64,000 bases of DNA from NCBI RefSeq assembly GCF_015831355.1, contig NZ_JADWYR010000002.1, positions 1,116,001 through 1,180,000 on the forward strand. Reading direction: 5' to 3'. The notes below the pieces were generated by a model that made no database searches, had not been told where the DNA came from, and worked only from the letters and a program-made list of their open reading frames with translations. Shown here piece by piece: positions 16,624 through 26,125 of the stretch. Origin of the DNA: Panacibacter microcysteis (GTDB taxonomy: Bacteria > Bacteroidota > Bacteroidia > Chitinophagales > Chitinophagaceae). Every line of letters begins with the position of its first letter. Position 1 is the first letter of the stretch. Position numbers and translations under genes: made by a program.

Positions 16624-18312
16624 TTACTGCTTAAGCACAGTTGCAGTTGCATTACTTTTTCCACTGGTAATTACAAAATGGTAGAGGCCTGCAGCATATC
16701 CTGAGATATTTACTGAATAGGTACCGGCATTATTGGCAAGTGGTTTTTGTAAAACAGTTTTACCGTTGTTATCATAAACTGTTAATGTCAGTTTCCCATT
16801 GGCAACAGACGTGTAATTGATCACCGCAACATCCTGTGTTGGGTTTGGAGAAACCCTTATACCAAGTTTCTGTGTCAACGGATTTTCATCTGCCTTAACA
16901 ATCAGTTGCGCGCTTTGAGCTGTTAACGCTTTAGCTTTTGCGCCGCCTGCAGAAATTCTTACTACCCAGAAGTCGTTAAACCCTGTTCCACCAACGGTAG
17001 CCATAGATTTATCACCACTAACCGGGGATTTCGAAGTTGCACCAATGATGTATTCATTAGCAGATATTTCAGTCAGGGAAGACAATATATCGTCATCACT
17101 TCCGCCATAAGTCTTATCCCATATTTTATTTCCATTAGCATCCAGTTTTACGATCCATATATCATTGCCACCGATAGAGTTTTCTGTCTTTTCATTGCCT
17201 GCATTAGAATTGGAAGTTCCTCCAAGAATGTATCCGCCATCAATAGTCTGCTTTACTGAATAGAGATAATCTTTACCGGCTCCACCAAATGTTTTATCCC
17301 ATTGTTTGTTACCAGCAGCGTCAATTTTTACAATCCAATAGTCTGTACCGCCCCTGAATCCATCTGTTTTACTAAACGATACAGGTGAGTTTGAATAGCC
17401 GCCCAGTATGTAGCCACCGTCTGCAGTCTGAGCCATACAGGTTTGATAGTCCGAGAACTTCCCGCCGTAGATTTTATCCCATTGTTGGGTACCCGCCGAA
17501 TTGATTTTTATGATCCAGTAATCATTGTTACCCAGGAAGCTGTCTGTCTTTTCGTATTCTGCAGGTGAGTAGGAATGTCCACCCATCATGTATCCTGCAT
17601 CGCTGGTGCGGATAAATGAGGTAAGCACGTCTTCATTTCCGCCGCCAAAGGTTTTATTCCAGGTAACTACTCCCTTCTTGTTAAGTTTGATAAGCCAGTA
17701 GTCAGACCATACAGATGAACCTCTGTTCAGTTCTGTCTTATCGTAACCATTGTTTGAGAATGCGTAACCAGCCACCATGTAACTCCTGTTATCTGCTGAA
17801 ACTGCAAGACCACGGGGAGCTTCCAGTTGAATGCTGCCGACAGTATTGTCCCACTGTACAAGGCCATTTTTGTCCAACTTCACAACCCAGTAATCGTAAC
17901 TAAGGTTAATGGCATCTTCTGTTTTATTGCCTGAAATGGTGGAAACAGATTTACCTGCCACCAGGTAACCTCCATCAGGGGTTTGTGTAACGTAAGGATT
18001 TACATCATCTGCCATGCCGCCGATAGTCCGGTTCCAGGTTACTGCGCCTGCACTGTTGAGCTTTACTACCCAGTAATCGTAGCCGCCAAGTGCGTTGTTT
18101 GATTTATTGCCAGATGTATTGGAGTTCGATTTGCCACATGCTATAAAACCGCCATCTGCAGTGGTCCTAAGATCAGTAAGACTATCATTACCACTGCCGC
18201 CCACAGCAAACTGCCAGCTTATGGTGGGCGTTTGAGCCATCGTGTTGATGCACAGTGCAACAAACAAAGACAGCATCATGTATAATTTTATTTTCATATT
18301 AAGGTATTTCAT
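16624..18312 (-). CDS. Secreted repeat protein with T9SS type A sorting domain
   Basis: 562 aa. Signal peptide (cleavage after INTMAQ), then about eight repeats of 50-60 residues. Each contains a WDKTYGGSxDD-like start, a TxDGGYIxGGxSxS core and a DYWIVKLDxxGxxxW end, likely beta-propeller blades. The last 80 residues (ISVSPNP-like IRVSPNPTQDV, then YDNNGKTVLQ, GLYHFVIT) are a type A sorting signal read by the type IX secretion system, so the protein is exported and surface-attached or released. Function unknown. A second ATG five codons in (18297) is an equally good start. Confidence 0.88.
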   Translation of the reverse strand: MKYLNMKIKLYMMLSLFVALCINTMAQTPTISWQFAVGGSGNDSLTDLRTTADGGFIACGKSNSNTSGNKSNNALGGYDYWVVKLNSAGAVTWNRTIGGMADDVNPYVTQTPDGGYLVAGKSVSTISGNKTEDAINLSYDYWVVKLDKNGLVQWDNTVGSIQLEAPRGLAVSADNRSYMVAGYAFSNNGYDKTELNRGSSVWSDYWLIKLNKKGVVTWNKTFGGGNEDVLTSFIRTSDAGYMMGGHSYSPAEYEKTDSFLGNNDYWIIKINSAGTQQWDKIYGGKFSDYQTCMAQTADGGYILGGYSNSPVSFSKTDGFRGGTDYWIVKIDAAGNKQWDKTFGGAGKDYLYSVKQTIDGGYILGGTSNSNAGNEKTENSIGGNDIWIVKLDANGNKIWDKTYGGSDDDILSSLTEISANEYIIGATSKSPVSGDKSMATVGGTGFNDFWVVRISAGGAKAKALTAQSAQLIVKADENPLTQKLGIRVSPNPTQDVAVINYTSVANGKLTLTVYDNNGKTVLQKPLANNAGTYSVNISGYAAGLYHFVITSGKSNATATVLKQ

Positions 18313-18360
18313 TGAGTTATTTAATAAGATAGATGGGTTGACGTTTGTATGGAAAGCCTG

Positions 18361-19359
18361 TTATTGGCAACTGGAATTGAAGTACTGGTATAATCCGCTG
18401 TAGGGCCTGCCTTCTATAATTGCTTTCATAAAGCAGGTTGAATTTTCAACGCAGAATTCAATATCAAACGCCGGATGGTTGCCGCCTGGCAAACTATGAA
18501 AAACAGAAGGTATACGTTGATTTTCCAATCTTGCATAGATAGCAGGTGCAGAATATAGTATCGGCATGGTAATGCAGCCTCTGTAATTACCTACACTATC
18601 AGGAATGCCGGCCTCTTCAGTGCCTTTGTACAAAATAACCGGTATAGGTGTTTTAACGCTGTCAATCAGCCTGTCAGCATATGCTAAACCGCCCCACAAC
18701 GACACTACGCCTTTTACTTTATATGTGTTGGTAAGGTTATTCCCGCTTGTTTGCAGCGTTCCTAGCTTTGTTACAGCATAAGGGTAAAATATCTGCGCTG
18801 TTTCATCAGTAAGAAATGCATCTTCAAGGGCCAATGCTGCACCCGCGCTTGAACCACCTACAAATAACGCTGACGTATCAACATTCAGTTCTTCTGCATT
18901 TGCCACCAAATATCTGAAAGCGGCATTAACATCCTGGCATGCCCTGTAAGTTGCTTCATTTAATGAAACGGAGTCTGTTTCGCAAGCCAGGTCGCCTTTA
19001 CCTTTTTTGTAACCAACACGATAATCTATTGCTACCGCAATAAATCCGTTATCTGCAAAACGGTCGCAGGCAGGCATAACATTGAAACGGTTACCACCGG
19101 AGAACCCACCGCCATGGCAATAGATTATAACAGGGTACTTTTTGTTGGAGGTAGCGCCGGTAGGATAATACATATCCATCATTATACTGTCAACAGGTCT
19201 GCCACGCCAATCAGTTAAATTGCGTGCAAATACAACACCTGGCTTGTCAGTCAGTTCGGCGGTTGCTACACTTGATGATGTCTGAGTTTTAACCCTGTTT
19301 GTTGGCCACATAAAAGCAGAAAAAGCCATTACAAAGGGTAGTAGGATAAGAGGTTTCAT
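18361..19359 (-). CDS. Exported alpha/beta-hydrolase (esterase/lipase-like)
   Basis: 332 aa with an N-terminal signal segment (MKPLILLPFVMAFSAFMWP). The oxyanion-hole motif HGGGFSGG (about residues 81-88) and nucleophile elbow GGSSAGAA (about 168-175) place it in the HSL/carboxylesterase group. The catalytic His is probably in GGNHPAFD near the C-terminus. Probably periplasmic or outer-membrane and acting on esters of unknown origin. It lies 48 nt upstream of the T9SS protein on the same strand, so the two may be cotranscribed. Confidence 0.85.
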   Translation of the reverse strand: MKPLILLPFVMAFSAFMWPTNRVKTQTSSSVATAELTDKPGVVFARNLTDWRGRPVDSIMMDMYYPTGATSNKKYPVIIYCHGGGFSGGNRFNVMPACDRFADNGFIAVAIDYRVGYKKGKGDLACETDSVSLNEATYRACQDVNAAFRYLVANAEELNVDTSALFVGGSSAGAALALEDAFLTDETAQIFYPYAVTKLGTLQTSGNNLTNTYKVKGVVSLWGGLAYADRLIDSVKTPIPVILYKGTEEAGIPDSVGNYRGCITMPILYSAPAIYARLENQRIPSVFHSLPGGNHPAFDIEFCVENSTCFMKAIIEGRPYSGLYQYFNSSCQ

Positions 19360-19871
19360 TAAAATTTGTTTCGACTAGGTAATGGAAAATTGTTCTCTAC
19401 GGATAAACGTACTACGAAATAACCACAATATTCTTATAATATCAAGCAAACACTGGTTTTTTAATTAAAAAACCAATTAAATCGTCAAATAAGTTTCAGC
19501 TAAATAGGAAATTACCCTGCTTGCATCAAAAAAAAGGCATATATCTTTAGAAGTCAACAATTAACGCCTCTCCTTTTTAGTGTATACGTATTATAAATAA
19601 AACTGTTGTATGCCCGATTCTGAGGGCTGAAATGCGTGATGCAGCCGCAGTGTGCGACGCAACAGCAGCACAACAGATATTCTGCAGCTGGCACCACAAC
19701 TACCATAACGGGTGATACTCGCTACGCAGTCGTTAAATGCGGACAAAGCCAGAGCTGATGCATGCGTATTGTGTTCGTTTTCGGCTAAGTATCTGATTCA
19801 AGGCTTGCGTAATTGAACCATATTGTATAATGTGGGTTATAAAAATCTGAACGACGACTGTATCTTTATTC
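19360..19871. other. Divergent intergenic region, mostly AT-rich
   Basis: 512 nt without a gene. 19380-19560 is AT-rich and holds the start regions for the esterase. A TATCTTTA element occurs near 19552. The worn repeat copy 8 lies at 19644-19690. Nothing else is recognisable. Confidence 0.4.
19644..19690 (-). repeat. Dispersed gene-edge repeat, copy 8 (worn type A core, - orientation)
   Basis: Only the distal part of the core (GTGTGCGACGCAAC, 19650-19663) is intact; the TTGTAC end is lost. Confidence 0.5.
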
Positions 19872-20354
19872 ATGCATTCATTTTCTGCAAGCATACAGAT
19901 CATCGACATCAACCCTTATGTGCTTGTTCCTGCTGCCGTGCAAAAGCAATTGTTTAAAGATGCCGGAAGGAACAAAGGGCCAATTCCGGTTATAATGACC
20001 ATGAACGGCTTCGAATTCAAACAACACCTTGTAAAATTCAGAAACCGTTGGAGGCTGTACCTGAATACGCCCATGCGCAAAGCAGCAGGTATAGATGTGG
20101 GGAATACAGGTGTCTTTACAATTTGTTTTGATGCGGAAGAAAGAATAATACCTGTTCATCCAAAACTGGCAGCCGCACTGAAAGAGAACAAAAAAGCAGC
20201 GAAAATATTCCATGCCTTGCGGCCATCTTTACAAAAAGAAATTTTACGTTATATCAACCAACTTAAGACTGAAGAATCAGTAGACATCAATGTTGTAAAA
20301 GCCATCAATTTCCTGTTGGGTAAACAGCGGTTTATAGGAAGAGATAAACCCTGA
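19872..20354 (+). CDS. YdeI/OmdA-like protein (DUF1905 plus bacteriocin-protection helix domain)
   Basis: 160 aa. N-terminal DUF1905 beta barrel (INPYVLVPAAVQKQLFKDAG ... FKQHLVKFRNRWRLYLNTPMRKAAGIDVGNTG) followed by a helical YdeI/OmdA domain (FHALRPSLQKEILRYINQLKTEESVDINVVKAINFLLGKQRF). Family members are linked to antimicrobial-peptide or bacteriocin tolerance; the biochemical role is not established. Monocistronic with its own upstream region. Confidence 0.8.
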   Translation: MHSFSASIQIIDINPYVLVPAAVQKQLFKDAGRNKGPIPVIMTMNGFEFKQHLVKFRNRWRLYLNTPMRKAAGIDVGNTGVFTICFDAEERIIPVHPKLAAALKENKKAAKIFHALRPSLQKEILRYINQLKTEESVDINVVKAINFLLGKQRFIGRDKP

Positions 20355-20421
20355 ATGTATAAAGCAAACACGACCGCAGACACCAACCAATCTTTTTACG
20401 GGTTTTAACTGTGCACTTATC

Positions 20422-20448
20422 TATTTTTGCTGCCTTGAATTATTTTTG
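20422..20448 (+). promoter_or_regulatory. Two TATTTTTG -7-like elements before the ABC-F gene
   Basis: Copies at 20422-20429 and 20441-20448, 35 and 16 nt before the ATG. Neither has a convincing TTTG -33 element at the usual spacing. Confidence 0.35.
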
Positions 20449-20464
20449 AATTCGCTTTTACATT

Positions 20465-22360
20465 ATGCATTATATATCTGCCGAGGGTTTAACGAAGAGT
20501 TACGGAATAACACCATTGTTTAATAATATTTCCTTTCACATTAATGAGGGTGATAAAATTGCCCTGGTAGCACGCAATGGCGTAGGTAAAAGTACACTGC
20601 TTAGAATACTTACCGGTAAAGAAACACAGGACGAGGGAAAGCTTTGGATCAACAAAGATGTAACTGTTGCACTCTTTGAACAGGACCCTCAGTTTGACGA
20701 AGGCAAAACAGTGCTGGAAAATATTTTCAACAGTGCACATCCTGTAATGGCAGCCACCAGGAAGTACGAGGCCGCACTCGAAAGCAACAACAGCGATGAG
20801 ATGCTTGCCGCCATGGCTGAAATGGATGAACTGAACGCCTGGGTGTTTGAAGCCAAAGTAAAAGAGATACTGGGCAAACTTAATATTCACCACCTGCAAC
20901 ATAATGTAAGCGAATTAAGCGGCGGCCAGCGTAAAAGGGTGGCACTTGCCAAAACGCTGATTGATATCGGCTTCGATCACAAGCATACATTGCTGATGAT
21001 GGATGAGCCAACCAACCATCTCGATGTAGAAATGATTGAATGGCTGGAGCATTTCCTGAACCAGGAAAATGTTACACTGCTGATGGTGACCCACGACCGT
21101 TACTTTCTGGATGCTGTATGCGAAGAAATATGGGAACTCGAACGCAGCAATATGTATGTGTATAAAGGCGATTACGAAAACTATCTCGACAAAAAGGCGG
21201 CAAGGCTGGAAAGTGAGCAGGCCAGTATAGATAAAGCACGCAACGAGTATCGCAAAGAACTCGAATGGATGCGCAAACAGCCAAAAGCAAGAACAACAAA
21301 AAGCCGTAGCCGGGAAAACAACTTCTACGAAGTTGAAGCCAAAGCAAAACAAAAAATTGCCGATGCCCAGTTACAGTTACAGGTAAAAATGACCAGGCTT
21401 GGCGGCAAGATTGCCGAGATGAAAAAGGTGTATAAAAGCTACGATGATAAACCAATTCTAAAAGGCTTCGACTATACTTTCAGCAAAGGTGAGCGGGCCG
21501 GCATTATTGGTAAAAACGGCGTTGGCAAATCCACGTTTTTAAATATCCTGCAAGGGCTGGAAACGGCAGACAGTGGCAAAGTAAACATTGGAGATACAGT
21601 GGTGTTTGGAAACTTCTCCCAACAGGGACTTGTAATCAAAGACAATGTTCGGGTAATAGAATATGTAAAATCTTTTGCTGAAAATTTCCCGCTGGCAAAA
21701 GGTGGCAGCCTCAGCGCAGCGCAGTTTCTCGAGCTCTTCTTATTTCCACCTGAAAAGCAATACACGTACCTCTCGTCTCTAAGTGGCGGCGAAAAGAAGC
21801 GCCTGCAATTGCTGACGATTCTTTTTACCAACCCTAATTTTCTTATTCTCGATGAGCCTACCAACGACCTGGATCTGCCAACACTCGGTGTATTGGAAAA
21901 TTTTCTGCAGGATTACCAGGGCTGCATTCTTATTGTAAGCCATGACCGTTATTTTATGGACAGGCTCGTAGACCACCTGTTTGTGTTTGAAGGCAATGGC
22001 GATGTAAGAGACTTCCCGGGTAATTATTCGCAATACCGCATATGGCAGAAAGAAGAAGAAAAGAAAGCACCGGTCGTTACTTCAATGCCTGCAACTGAAA
22101 GCCAGGCAGAAAATGCTACCATGCAGCAAACCGCCAGCAGCAACAGGAAAAAAGCGGGCTTCAAAGAAAAAAGAGAGTTTGAGTTATTGGAAAAAGAGAT
22201 TGCAGAACTCGAAACAGAAAAGCAACAACTGGAAGAACAACTGGGCAATCCTGCTGCATCGTACGAACAGTTAAACAGTGCAAGTAAACGCATTGGGGAA
22301 ATAAGCATGCTGCTGGAAACAAAAGAAATGCGCTGGCTCGAGCTCAGTGAAATTTTATAA
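20465..22360 (+). CDS. ABC-F family ATPase (Uup-like)
   Basis: 631-aa soluble protein with two ABC domains and no membrane segment. Domain 1: Walker A ARNGVGKSTL (about 37-46), signature LSGGQRKRVALAK, Walker B DEPTNHLD. Domain 2: GKNGVGKSTF, LSGGEKKRLQLL, DEPTNDLD. The linker between them is rich in Lys and Arg (KQPKARTTKSRSREN), and a C-terminal coiled coil (about 565-625) resembles the Uup/EttA-type tail. ABC-F proteins bind the ribosomal E site and rescue stalled ribosomes or give antibiotic tolerance; which applies cannot be told here. Confidence 0.93.
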   Translation: MHYISAEGLTKSYGITPLFNNISFHINEGDKIALVARNGVGKSTLLRILTGKETQDEGKLWINKDVTVALFEQDPQFDEGKTVLENIFNSAHPVMAATRKYEAALESNNSDEMLAAMAEMDELNAWVFEAKVKEILGKLNIHHLQHNVSELSGGQRKRVALAKTLIDIGFDHKHTLLMMDEPTNHLDVEMIEWLEHFLNQENVTLLMVTHDRYFLDAVCEEIWELERSNMYVYKGDYENYLDKKAARLESEQASIDKARNEYRKELEWMRKQPKARTTKSRSRENNFYEVEAKAKQKIADAQLQLQVKMTRLGGKIAEMKKVYKSYDDKPILKGFDYTFSKGERAGIIGKNGVGKSTFLNILQGLETADSGKVNIGDTVVFGNFSQQGLVIKDNVRVIEYVKSFAENFPLAKGGSLSAAQFLELFLFPPEKQYTYLSSLSGGEKKRLQLLTILFTNPNFLILDEPTNDLDLPTLGVLENFLQDYQGCILIVSHDRYFMDRLVDHLFVFEGNGDVRDFPGNYSQYRIWQKEEEKKAPVVTSMPATESQAENATMQQTASSNRKKAGFKEKREFELLEKEIAELETEKQQLEEQLGNPAASYEQLNSASKRIGEISMLLETKEMRWLELSEIL

Positions 22361-22368
22361 TACAAACT

Positions 22369-22422
22369 ATGGGCCCGGCTGTTGTACAAGCATGAAGCTG
22401 TTGTTGCGTCGCACTCTTGTAC
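22369..22422 (+). repeat. Dispersed gene-edge repeat, copy 9 (type A core, + orientation)
   Basis: Begins ATGGGCCCGGCTG 8 nt after the ABC-F stop, carries CATGAAGCT and ends with an exact type A core at 22403-22422. It is close to the family consensus. Confidence 0.9.
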
Positions 22423-22476
22423 AACACTGCTTAACTCAGCACTTTAACACAACCTGGTTACAATAAACTTAGCAAT

Positions 22477-22998
22477 ATGGATATTTTAGGAGTCGGTTCC
22501 CGTATTACTCATCCTTCGTTCGGGCAGGGTGTGGTCATCCGCATTCACAAACGGGTGTACGAAATATGCTTTATTGAAAACGGTATTAAAACAGTTAATA
22601 AAGATCAGCAGCTGGAGATAACAGAACGTGTAGAACCGGAATACAATGTAAGCTTCAGCGAAGCAGAAGACGCGCTGGTAAAGATCCTGCGCGAATGGAG
22701 TGACGTAACAGAAGTTGTCTCGCTTGGCGACAAATGGAAGAACGGTACAATGATTTTGAAACCCGGCGATGCAACACTTAAAGATAAAGAAGTACCGATA
22801 GATGTTTTCTTTAATAAGATCGTTATGCTGCGCGATCGTTTGCGTGTAATGGAGCAAAGAATAAATGCGCATGATAAACTGAGCAATGAAGACAAAGTAA
22901 ATCTTCAACAGTATATCACACGCATTTACGGTTCACTTACTACTTTCAACGTGTTGTTTAAATACAGAACCGATTATTTTGAAGGCGAGAAAAGCTAA
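22477..22998 (+). CDS. Conserved protein with an N-terminal tudor/KOW-like barrel
   Basis: 173 aa. The N-terminal 45 residues (GVGSRITHPSFGQGVVIRIHKRVYEICFIENGIKTV) look like the small barrel found at the end of UvrD/PcrA helicases and in CarD-like proteins, which contact nucleic acid or RNA polymerase. The rest is helical (EAEDALVKILREWSD, VMEQRINAHDKLSNEDKVNLQQYITRIYGSL). No enzymatic motif is seen. Monocistronic; repeat copy 9 lies between it and the ABC-F gene. Confidence 0.7.
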   Translation: MDILGVGSRITHPSFGQGVVIRIHKRVYEICFIENGIKTVNKDQQLEITERVEPEYNVSFSEAEDALVKILREWSDVTEVVSLGDKWKNGTMILKPGDATLKDKEVPIDVFFNKIVMLRDRLRVMEQRINAHDKLSNEDKVNLQQYITRIYGSLTTFNVLFKYRTDYFEGEKS

Positions 22999-23113
22999 TG
23001 CTGATACGTAAGGAATAAGGAAACAAAGCATGGGAAAAGTCAGTGCCCGATATAATATTCCTTTGCTTACTTATCTGCCTTCAGCTCAGCATCGATTGCC
23101 ATACCGGCTGCAG

Positions 23114-23548
23114 CTAACTGATTGAAAGCAACTCCACGTCGAATATCAATGTACTGTAAGGTTGTATATAGGCGCCGGCCTGCCTGTCTCCATAGCCAAG
23201 GTGTGGCGGAATAAAGAAACGAAACTTGCTGCCTGTGGGCATCAGCTGCAAACCTTCCGTCCAGCCGCTGATAACGCGGTTTAAAGGAAAGGTTGCCGGC
23301 TGGCCGCGCTTTACAGACGAATCGAATATTGTTCCATTGATCAATGACCCTTCGTAATGGCAGGTTACATTTTGTGAAGCCTGTGGTTTGGCACCGGTGC
23401 CCATATGCAGCACTTTGTATTGCAGGCCGCTTGGTAAAGCAACAACACCTTCTTCTTTTGCATTTTTCTCAAGAAAATCTGCACCTTCCTTTTTTGTTGC
23501 TTCAAACTTTTCTTCCCTGGCCTGGGTTAGCTTATCAAAAAGACTCAT
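23114..23548 (-). CDS. FKBP-type peptidyl-prolyl cis-trans isomerase
   Basis: 144 aa. A short N-terminal helix (REEKFEATKKEGADFLEKNAK), as in FklB/Mip-type proteins, precedes an FKBP domain with the active-site pattern VTCHYEGSLINGTIFDSS, VISGWTEGLQLMPTGSKFRFFIPPHLGYG and FDVELL. No signal peptide, so probably cytosolic. It catalyses prolyl isomerisation during folding. Confidence 0.93.
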   Translation of the reverse strand: MSLFDKLTQAREEKFEATKKEGADFLEKNAKEEGVVALPSGLQYKVLHMGTGAKPQASQNVTCHYEGSLINGTIFDSSVKRGQPATFPLNRVISGWTEGLQLMPTGSKFRFFIPPHLGYGDRQAGAYIQPYSTLIFDVELLSIS

Positions 23549-23662
23549 GATAAAAATGTTTTGTGTAAATGTTTAATAAAAGATACAAGCTGCAAAGGTA
23601 AAAGAATTAAGATGGTACATAAAACACAGCGGGGTTAATCTTTGCCCACCAGCGATAAGAAC

Positions 23663-23715
23663 CCTGAAGAGTGCGACGCAACAGAAGTTTAATAGTAGTA
23701 ATGCAGGTGGGCCAC
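23663..23715 (-). repeat. Dispersed gene-edge repeat, copy 10 (type A core with TTCAGG end, - orientation)
   Basis: Core CCTGAAGAGTGCGACGCAAC at 23663-23682. It ends 24 nt before the start codon of the K+ channel gene and belongs to the TTCA-ended subgroup with copies 3, 20 and 25. Confidence 0.7.
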
Positions 23716-23739
23716 TAATTAAAAAAACTTCTAATTTTA

Positions 23740-24768
23740 TTGCAAACCAACATCAAATTGAATCCACGTTTTTCCTTATCTGTGTGGTTCCTGGTAATAG
23801 CTGCCATAACCATTACAGGTACAACGGGCTTTATGCTGATAGAGCATTATTCTTTGCTCGATGCGGTGTATATGACGGTGATTACGGTAACAACCATCGG
23901 CTACAAAGAAGTTTACCCGCTGTCAGATGCAGGAAAAATATTCAATATCATCCTTATTATTTCATCATTCGGAACCTTTACCTATGCCATTGCAAGGCTT
24001 ACCCAGTTTCTGATAAGCGGCGAGATGGCAATGTATTTTAAAAACAAAAAACTTATGCAGGCAATACATCAGTTGCATGACCATGTTATTATATGCGGCT
24101 TTGGTAGAAATGGCCAGCAGGCCGCCAGCACACTAATGGCGCATAAAGTACCATTTGTGGTAATCGAAAAAGACAACCACAATATAGAGCAATGGTTAAC
24201 AGATCATCCATCGCTTACATATATGAATGCAGATGCAACGGAAGATGAAACCCTGGTACGTGCAGGCATTCATAAGGCCAGGGCACTGGTTATAACATTG
24301 CCGCAGGATGCAGACAATGTATTCATTGTGTTATCTGCCCGTTCTTTAAACACTTCTATACAGATCATCAGCCGCGCATCGCAGCATGGCACCACCACCA
24401 AGCTAAAAAAAGCAGGCGCAGATAATATTGTAATGCCCGATAAAATTGGCGGCACGCATATGGCCACACTTGTATCAAAGCCAGATGTGGTAGAGTTTAT
24501 AGAGTACCTGAGTGGTGAAGAAGGCGAAAGCATTAACATGGAATCTGTTGATTACAACAGGCTGCCTCCTGAAATACGCGATCAGCCGCTTAATGTAATC
24601 ATGTCGTGGAAAAAAACCGGCGTAAACTGTATTGGCATTAAAAGCAGCGATGGAAAATTTCTCATCAATCCTCCCGAAGACACCATTGTGTCTGCCGGCA
24701 TGAAAGTAATCGTGTTGGGCACCCGCGTACAGATCGATGCCATGAAACATAATGTGGAAGGAATATAA
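23740..24768 (+). CDS. Potassium channel with RCK (TrkA-N and TrkA-C) domains
   Basis: 342 aa. Two transmembrane helices (about 10-33 and 65-90) flank a pore with the filter TTIGYKE (residues 50-56; GYK replaces the commoner GYG). An RCK/TrkA-N Rossmann domain follows (HVIICGFGRNGQ, about 113-123, with VVIEKD), then a TrkA-C domain. This is the MthK/KtrA-type layout of ligand-gated K+ channels. The start is TTG at 23740: no ATG occurs before the first helix and MQTNIKLNPRFSLSVWF is a plausible N-terminus. Bracketed by repeat copies 10 and 11. Confidence 0.88.
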   Translation: MQTNIKLNPRFSLSVWFLVIAAITITGTTGFMLIEHYSLLDAVYMTVITVTTIGYKEVYPLSDAGKIFNIILIISSFGTFTYAIARLTQFLISGEMAMYFKNKKLMQAIHQLHDHVIICGFGRNGQQAASTLMAHKVPFVVIEKDNHNIEQWLTDHPSLTYMNADATEDETLVRAGIHKARALVITLPQDADNVFIVLSARSLNTSIQIISRASQHGTTTKLKKAGADNIVMPDKIGGTHMATLVSKPDVVEFIEYLSGEEGESINMESVDYNRLPPEIRDQPLNVIMSWKKTGVNCIGIKSSDGKFLINPPEDTIVSAGMKVIVLGTRVQIDAMKHNVEGI

Positions 24769-24769
24769 A

Positions 24770-24824
24770 TGTTGATACCGGCAATAGCACACTCTTCAAC
24801 ACTTGTTGTGTCACTCACTTGTAC
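24770..24824 (+). repeat. Dispersed gene-edge repeat, copy 11 (type B core, + orientation)
   Basis: Begins 1 nt after the channel stop codon, with an exact type B core at 24805-24824. An ACTCTTCAAC string just upstream (24791-24800) matches the end of a TTCA-type A core, so this may be a hybrid. Confidence 0.8.
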
Positions 24825-24946
24825 GTTCTGTTCGTTGTGCAGCTTCAGTCTGCGGGTACAATTGTACAAACAGTCAGCAGCCTGGCTATAAAGCAATCAG
24901 CCCGGTTTTTTCAACCAGGCTGACGATGTAATAAGCATTGTAAATT

Positions 24947-25996
24947 TTAGCTTTTAAGACTGTTGATATCAATTACAAAACGATATTTCACATCGTTCTT
25001 CGCCATGCGCTCATATGCTTCATTGATCTCCTGCATATTGATCATTTCAACATCGGCCACAATGTTATGTTCGGCACAGTAGTCAAGCATTTCCTGTGTT
25101 TCTTTTATACCACCAATCATAGATCCTGTAATGCTTCTGCGATTATTCAACAATTTGAAAGCGCCAACCTTTGATGGCTCAGGTGGTAAGCCTACCACCA
25201 TCAGGCGGCCGTTTAAGTCCAGCAAGTCTAAATAAGCTTCATACTCATGGTTAGCAGAAACTGTATCGAGAATTACATCAAAATAGCTGGCATATTTTTT
25301 CATTTCAGCACGGTCTGTGGTAAGAATAAAATGATGCACACCCAGCTTTTTTGCATCTGCCTCTTTAGATTTGGATGTACTCAGCAAGCTGACTTCTGCA
25401 CCAAAAGAAACGGCAAACTTTACACCCATATGGCCGAGACCGCCAAGACCCACAATGGCTACCTTCATACCGGGTTTTACACTGGCAAAACGCAGCGGTG
25501 AATAAGTAGTAATTCCTGCACACAACAAGGGCGCCACAGCTTTAAGATCCAGCTTTTCAGAAACATGCAGTACATATTTTTCATCTACTACTATCTGCGT
25601 AGAGTAACCACCTTGTGCAATTGTTTTGCCGTCACGTTCCATAGCATTGTAAGTACCCGTCATGCCTTCCACGCAATATTGCTCAAGGTCCTGCTTGCAG
25701 TTTTTACATACACGGCAACTATCTACCATAACACCCACACCTGCTATTTCGCCTACTTTAAAATTTCTTACTTCGCTGCCGGTCTTTACTATTTTACCAA
25801 CTATTTCATGACCGGGTACCATTGGGTAAATGGAGCCACCCCATTCATCCCTGACCTGGTGCAGGTCTGAGTGACAAACGCCACAATATAAAATCTCCAC
25901 CTGCACATCATGAGGGCCCACTGCTCTTCTTTCAAAATTAAATGGCGCCAGTGGTGAGGTTGCACTTTGTGCGGCATATGCATTTACAGGAATCAT
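24947..25996 (-). CDS. Zinc-dependent NAD(P) alcohol dehydrogenase (YahK/CAD-type)
   Basis: 349 aa from ATG 25996 (MIPVNAYAAQSATSPLAPF); an upstream ATG would prepend a hydrophobic stretch atypical for this cytosolic family. Catalytic-zinc motif CGVCHSDLHQVRDEWG ... PMVPGHEIVG, structural-zinc cysteines CRVCKNCKQDLEQYC, and the NADP-binding GLGGLGHMG near residues 175-183. Members reduce a range of aldehydes with NADPH. Divergent from an MFS transporter. Confidence 0.92.
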   Translation of the reverse strand: MIPVNAYAAQSATSPLAPFNFERRAVGPHDVQVEILYCGVCHSDLHQVRDEWGGSIYPMVPGHEIVGKIVKTGSEVRNFKVGEIAGVGVMVDSCRVCKNCKQDLEQYCVEGMTGTYNAMERDGKTIAQGGYSTQIVVDEKYVLHVSEKLDLKAVAPLLCAGITTYSPLRFASVKPGMKVAIVGLGGLGHMGVKFAVSFGAEVSLLSTSKSKEADAKKLGVHHFILTTDRAEMKKYASYFDVILDTVSANHEYEAYLDLLDLNGRLMVVGLPPEPSKVGAFKLLNNRRSITGSMIGGIKETQEMLDYCAEHNIVADVEMINMQEINEAYERMAKNDVKYRFVIDINSLKS

Positions 25997-26108
25997 ATAT
26001 GATAAAATTTTTAGGAGCAACAAAAGTAAGGATGCAAGGTTCAAAAGCCGCCAACAAAATTCTTTTGCCGGTTATATACGGCAAAGATTTTACAGCGCTG
26101 GTTTGGTA

Positions 26109-26116
26109 TAATTTCG
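26109..26116 (+). promoter_or_regulatory. -7-like element of the MFS gene (TAATTTCG)
   Basis: One base from TAnnTTTG, 9 nt before the ATG at 26126. No matching -33 was found. Confidence 0.3.
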
Positions 26117-26125
26117 CAGTCGCCT